Assembly (NCBI RefSeq): GCF_029873635.1
Contig: NC_080423.1
Coordinates: 91,929,191 to 91,993,190, forward strand
Reading direction: 5' to 3'
DNA length: 64,000 nt
Source of the DNA: Malania oleifera
Taxonomy: Eukaryota > Streptophyta > Magnoliopsida > Santalales > Ximeniaceae
The notes beneath the pieces are model-generated. The model saw only the letters and a program-made list of their open reading frames with translations. It was not told the DNA's origin and searched no databases. This document shows positions 11,152-22,910 of this stretch, one piece after another. The position numbers were made by a program, and so were the translations under genes. Within the stretch, counting starts at the first letter, position 1. Every line of letters starts with the position of its first letter.

Positions 11152-12285
11152 TGTAACGACCCGAAGAATAATGGTATTTAAATAATAAAAGGGAGGGAAA
11201 TGGAAACAGAAATAGAAGGAGGCAACATGAACGACATTGCATTTTGAATATAATAACTCGGAAAATTTTTACATAGGGTCTCGTCGATGAACACAGGGAG
11301 TTCGTCGACGAGCGCATAAGTAGGTCTCGTCGACGATGCCACGTCTCGTCTGCGAGAAGATATCGAGAGGGGTTTTTGGACAATCTAAATTTCGTTGACG
11401 AAGAGATTGGGTTCGTCGACGAAATTAGTTAAGGACTCATCAATGAGGTGACGTGTCTCGTCGACGAATCCGGCCCTATGAATAGTAAAAACTCGAATTT
11501 TTAGCATTATTTGGCACAAAACACTCCCTTTTTCTCTTTCTATGTCCCTCTCCCCTTCTCTCTTCGATTCTGACTCTGTTTCTTGTCGGATTGAAGATCT
11601 GAGGCTACCACGACACTCCTGGAAAAGTTCTTTGCAAGTCTGCCGGAACTGATCGTAGGAGAAATTGGTTTGTAATTCATCCCAAATCTAGGACAAGGTA
11701 TTTTATTCAGATAATGCCTTCCTTGTAGTTATAAGAAATGTTGTAGGTAAGAAAATACTGATATTTTGTTTTGGGGGATGTTGTTTTTAGGGTGTTGAGT
11801 GGAGAACCTTGCGGGTGTAGGGTTAGAGTTTAGTGAGAGGTTTTTCAGATTTAAGGTAAGAGAAATATGCTATGCTAAGAGTTTTAAGAATGTTAACAGA
11901 GATTTCATAGATACATATATACCAGTTTATTATACAGTTTTACAGAATATGAGTTTTAATGTTTGTGTGACCTGAGTAGATATTTACCTGATGTAGAATT
12001 TATACAGTGTTTCAGCATATCATGTTATATATATATACAGATATTCACAGATATTTAACAGACATATTTATACATATTTTATTCAGTTCAGTATATTATA
12101 GTATTTACAGAATACCATATTTTCCTAAATGCCATAACACAGTTTATATAGACAAATTATACAGACAGTTTATAAAGACAAATTATATAGTTATAGCATC
12201 AAGATGCTACAGCCACTTAGATATTACAGTATTTACAGTACAGAATCATAGCGTTATGACTATTTTGGAAACATGATGAAAATAG

Positions 12286-12328
<43 letters not shown>

Positions 12329-13096
12329 GTACTTATATAGTATCAGATCCCTGTGGAAATATTACAGATAGATACAATTTACAGAGCACGGTACCGTTGT
12401 TATATACAGATAGAGTGCAACTACATATCTCAGATAGTGTGTCAGTATCGTCTAATCGTGCTCAGAGATTATGCAGCTCCCCAGAACGCTGGGTTGAGGG
12501 GGCCGATTAGACGAGGTAGCAGCTAGTCCTGAGCTTAAGAGTGGATGCAGTTTGGCCGGACTGAGGTAGTGTAGAGTATGATGACTTACTTGGAGGGCCA
12601 ACTAGGTTAAGTCTCGCCTATGGGCCGCATAACCCTGTCATGAGGGGTCAATCATGACATGCAGAATCCCAGGGAAAGAACACAGTTATGTATATGTATA
12701 CAGTTTTACAACTTTTATTGTATATAGTATGTTATAGCAGTATAAATGATAGAAAATTCAGATGATACAAATGTTTTAAGCTACTACATATGTGTTTGAC
12801 AGTTTTGCCAGATCTTGAAGTTTTAAATATTATTATTATTATAGTTTTATAACTCGGTCGCCACACACTAGTAATAGCATATTTCCACTTACTGAGCGTT
12901 GACTCACCCTTTTACTTTACCACTTTTCAGGTGAGCCAGTTAAGTGAGTAGATCAGACTCGCAGATAGGGAGTTGACTTGGCTACTCTAGTTATAGGGTA
13001 AGTTTTTATGTAGTATTTTGTATTTTTGGGATAGTTGACATTGGAGAGAGAGATGTATTATGTAGTTATGGTTGAAAATACTGAATTCTGGTATTT

Positions 13097-13127
<31 letters not shown>

Positions 13128-13244
13128 ATGTGGTTATGTGATTTATTTTTTTTGCTGCATAGGGGAGCTCATTGTATTCAGATATTGAAGTAATTTGCTA
13201 AATTTATATATATAAAAAAATGGAGAAATTTTGAGGATGGTACA
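11152..13244 (+). repeat. Solo gypsy-type LTR, diverged relative of family A
   Basis: It starts TGTAACGACCCG and ends GGATGGTACA. Flanking pentamers CTTTT and CTTCT are a probable target duplication with one change. The start, a cluster of TCGTCGACGA-like palindromes at 11280-11470, and a block at 12545-12690 (GGCCGCATAACCCTGTCATG) all correspond to the LTR at 41269-43486 read on its minus strand. No internal region lies on either side, so a solo LTR is most likely. (AT)n tracts lie at 12290-12325 and 13099-13116. Similarity to the other copy is patchy, so it is an older or separate subfamily. Confidence 0.65.
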
Positions 13245-13319
13245 CTTCTACCTTTATTTTTGGTTTTATTTAAGAGATTAATTACGAAGAAGATGCTAGA
13301 TAAAGAAGAGGTATGAATT

Positions 13320-13356
<37 letters not shown>

Positions 13357-13823
13357 ATTTGTTGTGTTCATTTTTTATTTTTGTTTATTAATAAAAATAA
13401 AAAATTACTCTACTACGATTAAAACTAGAAAAAGTTAATTGCTTTTTTATATTAAAAAAATTAATTGTTAAATCATGGATAAAATCAAGTTTTTACTGTA
13501 GGCTATATACTTTATTTTTTTTCTTACTTTCTTTAATAACTAAACATAAAAATATGAATTCCTTCATATTTTTATTTCTTTTCCTTAATATTTTCAAATT
13601 CGAAACAAAACTTTAAAATAATTCTATATGATTTTTTCTTTAAATATACTAACAATATTTGTGTACTTTTAATAAAGAATATTAAGCTCTAAGATTACAT
13701 TTGGTTCATGGGATAGTAATATAACGAGAAATTTAGAATAAATGTAATAGCTATTTTTATATATTTTTTATTATTTAATCAACATATAATAAGGAAAAAA
13801 TAGACATTCTTGGTTGGTGTGAT
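13245..13823. other. AT-rich spacer, no gene seen
   Basis: Contains an (AT)n microsatellite at 13323-13352. Nothing else is supported. Confidence 0.5.
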
Positions 13824-13989
13824 TGTAGGCATGATTGTAGGAGATAATTGTGGATAAATAGTTGGCGTGATTGTTGGAGGAAATTACATATAAATAAATA
13901 TTTCCGTAATATAAACCCAATCATCTTGTAAGAAAAAAAAAAAACAGAAAAATATACAGAATTTTTTTTTTTTTTTTCATTTTCTATGA
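13824..13989 (+). repeat. 5' LTR of the copia at 13.8-21.3 kb
   Basis: Aligns with 21167-21329 through GATTGTAGGAG, AATAAATATTTC and CATCTTGTAAGA. It ends directly at the tRNA-Met primer site. Confidence 0.75.
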
Positions 13990-16500
13990 TGGTATCAGAG
14001 CAGGTCATAGGACCTCTAATTGATTAATTTTTTTTTTTTTCTATTTATCACCTCATCGACAAAGGCATTCTGGAATCGGGTTACGATCACAGCAACGACA
14101 GCAGCCGATCCTGATCCCGGCTCTCGATCACTGCAATGGTAGCAACGCAAACATGATCTACTTCGACGGCACCACGATCCTGAACAACACGTACTGACCC
14201 TTCAGACGCTTCGACACCTTCCTGATCTACCTCGACGACACAATGGTCCTCAACAACAAGTCCTGACCATTCAGACGCTTCGGCAATCCGGCCACCAGAT
14301 CATTGCCGTCGCTGTCGCGACCACGCTTCGGCACCGATCTCTCTAGTATTTGCTGTTTCGACTCCTCCGCTATGCGTGACTCGTCTTCCTCACACTCCAC
14401 TGTGCAGGTATGATTACATCATCAATCATTCAATTTAATAATTAGAAAAAAGGGGCACACCTTCTGCAGCAACGTGGCTGGATTTATACCCCACTTATTT
14501 TTTTTAAAATTTTTTTTCTCGTTCCCTTACCCATCTGTAGATTCTCTGACAATCGCAGCAGCTTTGCCAACGAAAACTACCCGAACAACCTCTCTGTATA
14601 GTCCATATCCAGAACAGAGTCCGAAACCAAAGGACCAATGCTGCCGGTGAAGATCGGCGGTTTCTTGACCAACTCTGAACTCTGAACTTCCAACCTAGAA
14701 CTTGTCAACAACTAATTTTGCTATTTTGGAGTTGTTTTCTTGATAAGGTTTTATCAATGGAGGACACCGGCGACCCCGGCAACTCTACGGCTACCGACCA
14801 TATGACATTCGACTCCAATGATTTCTCACACACTTCTCGACCGCGATGCATTAGCCCGGTGACTTTGTCACCTTCTCTCACATTATCTAATACTTTATTG
14901 GTTCCTCTTTGTCTCATAAGTTACTATTTGTTAGACAAGTAACAACAGACTTAAATTGTACTGTACTCATTTATTCTACTTTTTGTTTTTTTTTTAGTGT
15001 AACACCCTAACTTGGGTCTATCAGAGAGCACTACATCACTTCTCCTTCACCTGGACCAAACAACAGGGGAACGGGCCTTATCGAACTAATGACTGGTATA
15101 GATACCCCCATTTTAACCAAGTTACCCCAATCAAACCTAGCAAAGCAAGACTTAACTTTGAGATCTAAATGACTCGGAATTTTAAAATTGAGACCCTGAG
15201 TACTCGTGATTTTCATGAAAAAGAGTCGAGCCCTTTTAATCTCCTTTAGACATCCTCAATGGAGTCCCTATAGTTCCTAAAGTCACTATAGCCTAGGCTT
15301 CATTGTCCTTCAATTTCAGAGTCAAAGTCCTATTCTTTAAGCTGTATATGTACTTTCAAAAAACCCAAAATTAGTTCAGGGTACTCATTTTGATCGAAAG
15401 TGATCCTTTAAATTTTAGAGTTATCGTTCTCTATGATAGACCTGGGTCTTATTCTCCAAGTTTTCAATTTTAATATCAAAATCCAAAAACTTAGTTTAGA
15501 ATTCATTTTTCCTCATAATGAGTCTAGGATTTCAAAATTCAAAAATATCATTTTAGAGTCCTCATAATGGATCGAGTATGGACATTTAATTCCAAAATCA
15601 TTTGTTGTGGTCCTCTAAGATTTAATTTCTAAGCCCAGGGATTAGTCTTAGTTAATAGAGTCTTTTAAGTTTCCATGAATCTAGGAGTTCTCAAACCTTG
15701 AATCAAGCTTTCAAAATCTTAGATAGTTTGAAATTGGGTCTTAATTTCAAAATCAATTTGTGTTTAGGTATTAAAGTTATATCTTGATGACTGCATTTGT
15801 TTGGTTGAAATTGGTCAACTGGTTTGATCAAAATTGGTTAATTTATTTGGTCAAGATTAGTCAACGTTGGGAGTTGTGACTTAGGAAGGGGTACGTTAGT
15901 TGTTCAACATAGAGAGCACATGTGCACATACACACATAGGCATTTAAACATACAAATGGGAAAGTGTAGAAATATACAAGATAAAGGAATTAAAAATAAA
16001 ATACACACAAGGGAATGTTACAAATGATAGTTGCACACAAGGCAACTTGGGAGTACATGTACATACATACCTCACTCACAAATAAATACAAAAATACACC
16101 AAAATTCAAATGAAAAGTTCCATGCCATCCACTCTGGGGTTGCTAGCTGGACCTCCCCAGCTCACCTGCGTATAAGGCAAAAATAGTCTATTAGCAGCTA
16201 GAATCCAAAAAAAATAAAAACAAATAAAAATACAAAAATTCAAAAAGCAAAAAACAGATGCTGAATACTCCACTCCCGAGCTGCTAGCTGGAAGAGCCCT
16301 GAAAGCCCGCCATTCTTGTAATGCCACCTGGATCTCTTGAGCCACCTGCGCACCAAAAGGAATTAGTTGGTTAGAAGGAATTTCAAGAATGGAAATGGAA
16401 ATTCACATGCGCAAGGAGGAAAGGACACCTAGAAAGTAATATTCCCTCTCTGTCATTCCGTTATGGGGAAATTAGTGCCAAATGGGCAGCCCAGCCTCCC

Positions 16501-16509
16501 TATAAATAG
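16501..16509 (+). promoter_or_regulatory. Probable LTR TATA box
   Basis: TATAAATAG in a GC-richer context (CTCCCTATAAATAGGGAGG is also a perfect 19-bp inverted repeat apart from its centre), inside the nested LTR-like block. Confidence 0.45.
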
Positions 16510-17650
16510 GGAGGTTCCCGCACTGTAGCAGACACCTTAGGGAGCACAAAATTACCTTGTGAAAATGAGAGAGAGAAAAAAAAAAGCATACAGAAGCCCT
16601 GCAAGAATTGGGAGAGAGAGAAAGCTAGAAAAGCGAGGTTCTGCCAAGATAGTGAATCAAAGAGAGGAGGTGGTTTCTGCTAAGTTGAAAGCAAAAGCTA
16701 TGCACCATACGGTTTGGAGAGCAGAGACAGAATTCGAAATCACTGAGATTTAGAGACTCAGAAGCAGAACTAGGGAGCCAAACACTTAAGTCAGATCCAC
16801 CCGGAGCTTAGGAAAAGAAGAAAGGAGGAGTAAGAAGGAGGAGGTAAAATTTCTAAGTCTCCTTCCTATTTCTTTGAATTCATTTGATGCTAGATTGAAT
16901 GTGAATTGAATGTAGGTGCCCTTCTCCCCTCTCGGGTTTCTAACCTGAGCTCGGAACCCAAACTCGTTTCATTGAACCCTTCAAACCAGACCATGTGACC
17001 TGAACCAGACTTGGATCATATCCCGAACCTATCAAACCCATCAAGACCTAGTCCATATTTTGAAATACTTAGCCCACATAGGTTTTAAGTTCCCAACCTC
17101 ACTAACCCAACTTTTAAAAACAAGCCCATTACCCAATTTTGAAAACCGGCCCATTTCCAAAATCCAGCCAACCTTGTTTTAAAATATTATTTGGGCCGAC
17201 CTGTTTTTAAAGTCTTTTGGGCCCTGTTTTTAAAAGAGAGTAGGCCGGCCCATTTTAAAAATCAGCCAGACCTTGTTTTAAAAAAAGAACGAGCTGGCCC
17301 ATTTTTTTTTTTAAAAAAAACCCAAGCCTTGCTTTAAAAAAAAAAAGAGAGTGGGCCGACTCTTTTTAAAAAAAAATCAGTCAGACCCCGTTTTAAGGAA
17401 ATAAACCAAAGGCCCATTTCCAAACCAAGCCCATAGGAACTCAAAACCAGAACCGGGGCCCATCTCTATGACCAAGCCCACTGAACCCTTAACCGAACCT
17501 AAGGCCCAATTTCAAAACACATCACTAAAGCCCACTCTCCTAAGACTCAGGGTCCATACGTGACTGAAGACCTGACACGGGCCAAAACTCCACCTAGCCC
17601 ACTTACACGTCCGGGTCAGCTCGTAGGGTGCAACTCGGATACGGGTCGTT

Positions 17651-17680
17651 GAGTTGACTCGCACGAGTGCGAGTCAACTC
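17651..17680 (+). repeat. Perfect 13-bp hairpin
   Basis: GAGTTGACTCGCA, loop CGAG, then the exact reverse complement TGCGAGTCAACTC. A related GAGTTAACTCGCATGAGTC lies 79 bp downstream at 17730. Confidence 0.85.
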
Positions 17681-19709
17681 TGATGCAACTCAGGATTAGG
17701 TATCTGATGCGACTCAGATTCGAATCATTGAGTTAACTCGCATGAGTCAACTTTGATGCGACTCACCAAGTGAAGACAAGCCTACTTGTCCTCACACTCT
17801 AATCCTGAAACCCTAACCAGAGTCATAATCAACACACAAGCCAACACATCACACACATCACCAGTATTTTTCACAACAAATAACAAACAAAAGAATTAAA
17901 AAAAAAAACATAAAAAAAAAAAATTTCTTTCTGAGGATCCCAATCCCTTTCCACCAAACACGAGATCAATCTGAGGTGTCTTGGATCTTCCTTATTTTTT
18001 GATTACTAGGATCTCAGGCCTCATTTTGGCCTGCTTCAGGGAAAGGAGTAGAGAAGAGAGCAGGGAGAGTTGTAGAAAAGGGGGAAGAATAGGGAGAGTG
18101 AGAGAGTGAGAGAACAGGGAGAGTGAGGAGACAAAAAGGGCTTCTGTCTGAGAGAGAAGAGAAAGGGTGAGAAATTGAGGGAAACAAGAGCAAAGAGGGT
18201 TGTAGAGAGGGTGAGAGAAGAGAAAAACCCTAGGAGACAGAGAGGGTGAGAGAGGAAACAAGAGGGAGGGAAAGGGGATTCGAGAGAATGAGAAGTGAAA
18301 AATTAATGGAAGGAAAAAATTGGGTTTAAGTATCTAAAGCCCCGGAGCCACAAGATTCGAACATGTGACATTCCATCGATCGTTCGATCGAAGAAAACAC
18401 GTGGCTCCCTTGCGTGCGTCCATCTGCATTGCCTATGTCGCGACTGAGTCGACAATGTTGAATATTCAAATCCCTGCTTTCCCGGGAGAATCGACCAGGG
18501 TGCACAAAAAGGAAGACATGGGAGTGACTTGGTTAACAGCAACAATCTTCTATGCAAGATATGCTGCAAAATTTCCTAAACTGTGAAACAAACTTTGTAA
18601 ATCCTAGAGCCTATAAGTAATCGCTATGAACATGAACTCTGAGTTCCCTTTCGGCCTCTCTTAGGTTAGTGAGAGACCTAAGACGTCATTGAGAGCCAAG
18701 TTACAGTAGGAGTAGAGTAGATTTCAATTCTTGTTTCGGTGTGTGCACAAAGTGTTTGACGGCCTGTGATAACCGGCGGAATTTTTATAATCTCCGTGTA
18801 TATTACATGATCATTCTCTTGTTCCTTCTGGCGTTGGTGACAGACGTACTGAATACAAAGGATCGATCTTTTACTTGTTTTCCCTTTACCGCTTTCTTTT
18901 ACATGCTTTCCTTTACAACTTTTGATTTATTGCTTTGATGAATGATGAAAGGTTTTAATAAGGAATAGCATTACTATTGTTTCAGTCAGGATAAGTAGTT
19001 GGCTATGGATACGCGGAGGTGTTCGTGATCGTTGAGATAGGGTATACTCCGATTCCCAACCGTGCTTTGGACAGTCGGTGCACCCTTTCTACCCTGTGCC
19101 CTCGAATGACCCTCTCCCGCTTTGGCCTAAGATGGCTCAAGTTAGTACTCTTATGTATTCTTGGTTGAACGTAGTCAGAGGCAAGAAGTACAGCACCTGG
19201 TTCATAATCTCAGCACTGCTTTGTAGGAGTAGGGTAATATAGTTTTTACTTGCTTTCCTGTAGTTGGCTAGATTTCACCAATTGCAAAATATCATCTTTT
19301 TATCTTTCTTTTTACACAAGGCACTAATAAGCTGATTGAGAAAAGGTCTACAATTGCACGGTTTAGTCCTTGTGAATCGACACCCGACTTCCCCACTTTC
19401 TACTGAACTTGGGAATAGTTAGGTTTTATAAATATTATTTTTGGTAGTTAATGACTCAAGCCTTGGCGAGCCTACTAGACGTAGGATTGGTGCCCAACCA
19501 CGTAAAAATATCGGTGTTGATCTTTCTCTACCTTTCTCTTTATTTTATTTATCTTGTGCTTGATTTACATTATATATATATATATATATATAGTGTGATA
19601 TAATTAATTGAATCTTGCCAAGAGTTTTATTTTGTCGAGAAAATCTAAATACATGAAAAGAGTCCATTCACCCTCCTTTGACTCTACGTACTCCGCGGGG
19701 CGTTTAACA

Positions 19710-21110
19710 ATGGGCTCTTGTGTCGTTGCCTAAAGGAAAAAGGGAAGTGGGGTGCAAATGGGTGTTCTCCATCAAACACAAGGCAGATGGATCTATCAAA
19801 CGATATAAAGCAAGACTGGTGGCAAAGGGCTATACACAAACATATGGCGTGGATTATCAAGAAACATTTTCACCAGTAGCCAAGTTGAATATAATTAGAG
19901 TCTTGTTATCTCAAGCAGCAAACCTCGACTGGCCGCTGCACTAGTTTAATGTAAAGAATGTCTTTCTTCACGGCGATCTTGAGGAGGAAGTGTATAAGGA
20001 TATTCCACTAGGCTACACGACAACCTCAAGGACTAAGGTTGTGTATAAATTACATCGCACATTGTATGGACTTAAGAAATCACCATGAGCATGGTTTGGG
20101 CGATTTAACTTGGCAATGAAGAAATATGGTTTTCAAAAGAGCAACTGAGACTATACAATCTTTCTGAAGCATCAATTAGGTAAGGTAACAACATTGATAA
20201 TCTATGTAGACGATATGATCATTACAAGAGATGACCTAGAAGAAATAGCAAGACTTCAAGAGCAATTGGCGACAGAGTTTGAGATGAAAAATTTAGGAGG
20301 ACTCAAATATTTTTTGGGAATTGAAGTTGCTAGGTCAAAGCAAGGCATATTCCTTTCCCAACAAAAATATATCCTACATTTATTATCAAATATTGGATTA
20401 CTGGATTGTAAGCCTACGGATACACCAATAATCCAGACTCACAAGCTTGAAGAATACCAATACCAAGTGCCAATAGACAAAGGAAGGTATCAGAGATTGG
20501 TTGGGAAACTTATTTATCTATCTCATACGCGGCCTGACATCGCCTATGCAGTAGGTGTGGTAAGCCAATTCATGCACTGTCCAAGTGAAGATCATATGAA
20601 TGCGGTGATTCGGATTCTCCGATACCTAAAGTCTTCCCCTAGAAAAGGACTTATGTTATGAAAAAACAACCAATTGAGGGTTGAAGGTTATACAGATGCT
20701 AACTGGGCAGGAAATATTTTCGATAGAAAATCCGCCTCAGGCTATTTTACGTTTGTTGGAAGGAACCTGGTTAGATGGAGAAGTAAGAAGCAAAAGGCGA
20801 TAGCATTATCAAGTGCCGAAGTTGAGTTCCGTGGGATGGCTAAGGGTCTATGTGAGCTTCTCTGGCTTTAAAGATTATTAACCGAAATTGGCTTTGCCCC
20901 AAACTACGAGATGAACTTATTATGTGATAACAATGTTACTATTGACATTTCTCATAATCCAGTTCATCATGATCGGACTAAACATGTGGAAGTAGATTGA
21001 CACTTCATCGAACAAAATCTTAAGGCCACAACAATTCGATTTCCATTCGTTAAGTCCGAAGACCAGTTGACAAATATACTTACAAAAGCTGTGTGCAGCA
21101 AGAACTTCTG
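19710..21110 (+). pseudogene. Copia reverse transcriptase and RNase H remnant
   Basis: Recognisable motifs in order are [20 protein letters not shown] and the TFSPVAK motif (RT start, 19760-19880), the YVDDM active-site box at 20203-20217, KYFLGIEVARS (about 20310), and RNase H motifs YTDANWAG (about 20690) and ALSSAEVE (about 20805). This is the 3' half of Pol in copia order. It is interrupted by a few breaks and is a fossil. It belongs to the element bounded by 13824 and 21329. Confidence 0.85.
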
Positions 21111-21166
21111 CAACTCACTTGACAAGTTGGGCATTAGAGATATATATGCACCAACTTGAGGGAGAG

Positions 21167-21275
21167 TGTTGCCGTGATTGTAGGAGGGAACTGTGGATAG
21201 ATAGTTGACGTGATTATAGGAGGAAATTACAAATAAATAAATATTTCTGTAATATATATCCATTCATCTTGTAAG

Positions 21276-21306
<31 letters not shown>

Positions 21307-21329
21307 GCATTTTTTTCCATTTTTTGTCA
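21167..21329 (+). repeat. 3' LTR of the copia at 13.8-21.3 kb
   Basis: Follows the purine tract GAGGGAGAG. It contains an (AT)n run at 21281-21306 absent from the 5' LTR. Confidence 0.75.
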
Positions 21330-22312
21330 ATTCCCATGGTAATGTTTGAAAATAATTATTCTTTATATATTCATTGTTATGTAATCATAAAAATTTCACA
21401 TTGTTATTTCATTTATGCTTACAATACGGTGTTATTATATATTCTTTGTAATAAATTCATAAAAAATTTCACATAGTTATTAGTTTTATGATAACAATAT
21501 AGGACCGCACAAGCAGGAAGCCAGGAAGGATGTGAGAGGGGTAGTTGCACCTCTTCAAGGGTAAACTTGTCATAAAAAAAAATGAAAAGCCTACTAAGAC
21601 TCAATAAAAGCATTTAATCAAAATAATGGAGGGAATACGATGTCTAAATATTAAATATTACATTAATTTTTTTATAAAATAATAATACTAATTTCATTTC
21701 ATAAATTACAAACGTCAATTAAAATGTTAATTAACATAAACATTAACACTTTAATGGAAATTTTGAATATTGCCTAATTAAAGATGAATTAAAATTTTTT
21801 GATTAATATTTTCTAATTTAAATTTAATTAAATTCTTAATTAAAACTTCATAATTAATGTCTTTAATTAATAATTTATATTTAAAATATTTAATATTTAA
21901 GTTACTTCAAAATTTTTAATCTTTTATTTTATTAATAATTTATTATTTTAAGTATAATAATAGAATGCGATTATATAATATTATTGGAACATTGCTGTCC
22001 AGAAAGTCAAAATAGTAAGGATAATTTGGTGTAAAAAGTAACATTACCATGGGAATAGAATTCTCAAAGAAAATATTAGGAACACCGAGCATATATATCC
22101 AAACTAACATCATTTTATTGCGTATATGCGTTTTGACTAAATTAGGTAGTTATAATTATTTTTTTGATTTACGTAATAGAATCATGTTGGTTAGTATATA
22201 CGTATGGTGTATTTAATAATTTCTTATAAAACTTATCCATGAAAATAACTTGGAATTGAATGTCAGCATTTTATAAGAATTCTTTAATTTTTAAGAATGT
22301 GAATATTCCTAT
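21330..22312. other. AT-rich spacer, no gene seen
   Basis: Strongly AT-rich between two copia elements. No open frame or motif is supported on either strand. Confidence 0.55.
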
Positions 22313-22818
22313 TGTTAGGAATATACGAACAAATTCCCGAAACCTGTGAGAAACAAATAGAGAAAGAATAATGCCAAAGAAAAATTCAATCACACGCACA
22401 AGACAATATTTACGTGGTTCGGCAATTTTGCCTACGTCCACGGAGTTGCAGGGATTTCAATATTATCAGGAAGAAAGCACAGAGAGTGTGGCGATACAAT
22501 TCTCTCGCTCTCGCTCTCTCTCGTGGATACAACCACTCCACACCTAATCACCCGAAAGCACCCTTTTTATATGTTGCGCCTAGGGTTCCGTTCCGAATGG
22601 GCTCCAAAAATTTTCCTCGCCCCCGGGCCCCCACGAGTACGGCTTGTACCGCTTAGTCCATGAGCATTGCGGCTTGGGCCGTGTACCGCTTAGTCCATGA
22701 GCACTGTGGCTTGGGCCGTCGCTCCATGGACTAAGCCTTAGGATAGAAATCTCTAATAAAACAAAGGTCAGGTCGTCATCCAAATTAAGACACAATTAGA
22801 CTCCACAAAAGCCCAACA
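22313..22818 (-). repeat. 3' LTR (506 bp) of the Tork-like copia
   Basis: TG...CA ends. A TATA-like ATATAAAAAG lies at 22563-22572 on the minus strand. A CT-rich stretch at 22500-22530 lies downstream in the direction of transcription. The 22313-22498 part is shared with the other LTR; the 320 bp beyond it, including the TATA box, are found only here. Confidence 0.9.
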
Positions 22819-22910
22819 AATCTCCCACTTGGAGACTAGTTCAATCACCAATATCAATTGCAATCCTCCTGAAAAACAATCCCTCATCCTTGCAACTCAA
22901 CCTCCTCTCC

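Larger units (their letters stand above)
14998..19709 (+). mobile_element. Non-coding LTR-type block nested in the copia
   Basis: It starts TGTAACACCCTAACTTGGG, a typical gypsy LTR start, right where the copia gag-like reading stops. It ends CGTTTAACA at 19709, after which copia reverse transcriptase begins. A plausible core promoter CCTATAAATAGGGAG lies at 16498-16512. The last ~250 bases (19450-19709) resemble the tail of the SIRE-like LTR at 36260-36501. A CCAAGTTACA at 18696-18705 could be the end of the first LTR. No gag or pol domain is visible, so it looks like LTR material from at least two elements. The exact composition is uncertain. Confidence 0.45.
13824..21329 (+). mobile_element. 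Old copia element, broken, with a foreign interior
   Basis: The 5' LTR is 13824-13989 and the 3' LTR 21167-21329 (166 and 163 bp). The primer site TGGTATCAGAGCAGG follows at 13990 and a purine tract TTGAGGGAGAG precedes the 3' LTR. About 15 differences over roughly 110 alignable LTR bases suggest an old insertion. A leader (with two copies of a ~69-bp unit at 14155-14292) and a gag-start-like stretch at 14757-14940 are followed by a non-coding LTR-like block (14998-19709). The reverse transcriptase and RNase H regions then resume. Short LTRs suggest an Ale-like lineage. No matching target duplication was found. The element is broken, with several breaks. Confidence 0.75.

Noticed and set aside
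16559-16753. Basic 64-codon frame after the TATA box in the nested block
   Set aside because: Purine-rich leader sequence; no similarity to gag and no homologous motif.
18350-18385. GATTCGAACATGTGAC stretch resembling a tRNA-derived B box
   Set aside because: No A box, no cloverleaf and no SINE body around it.
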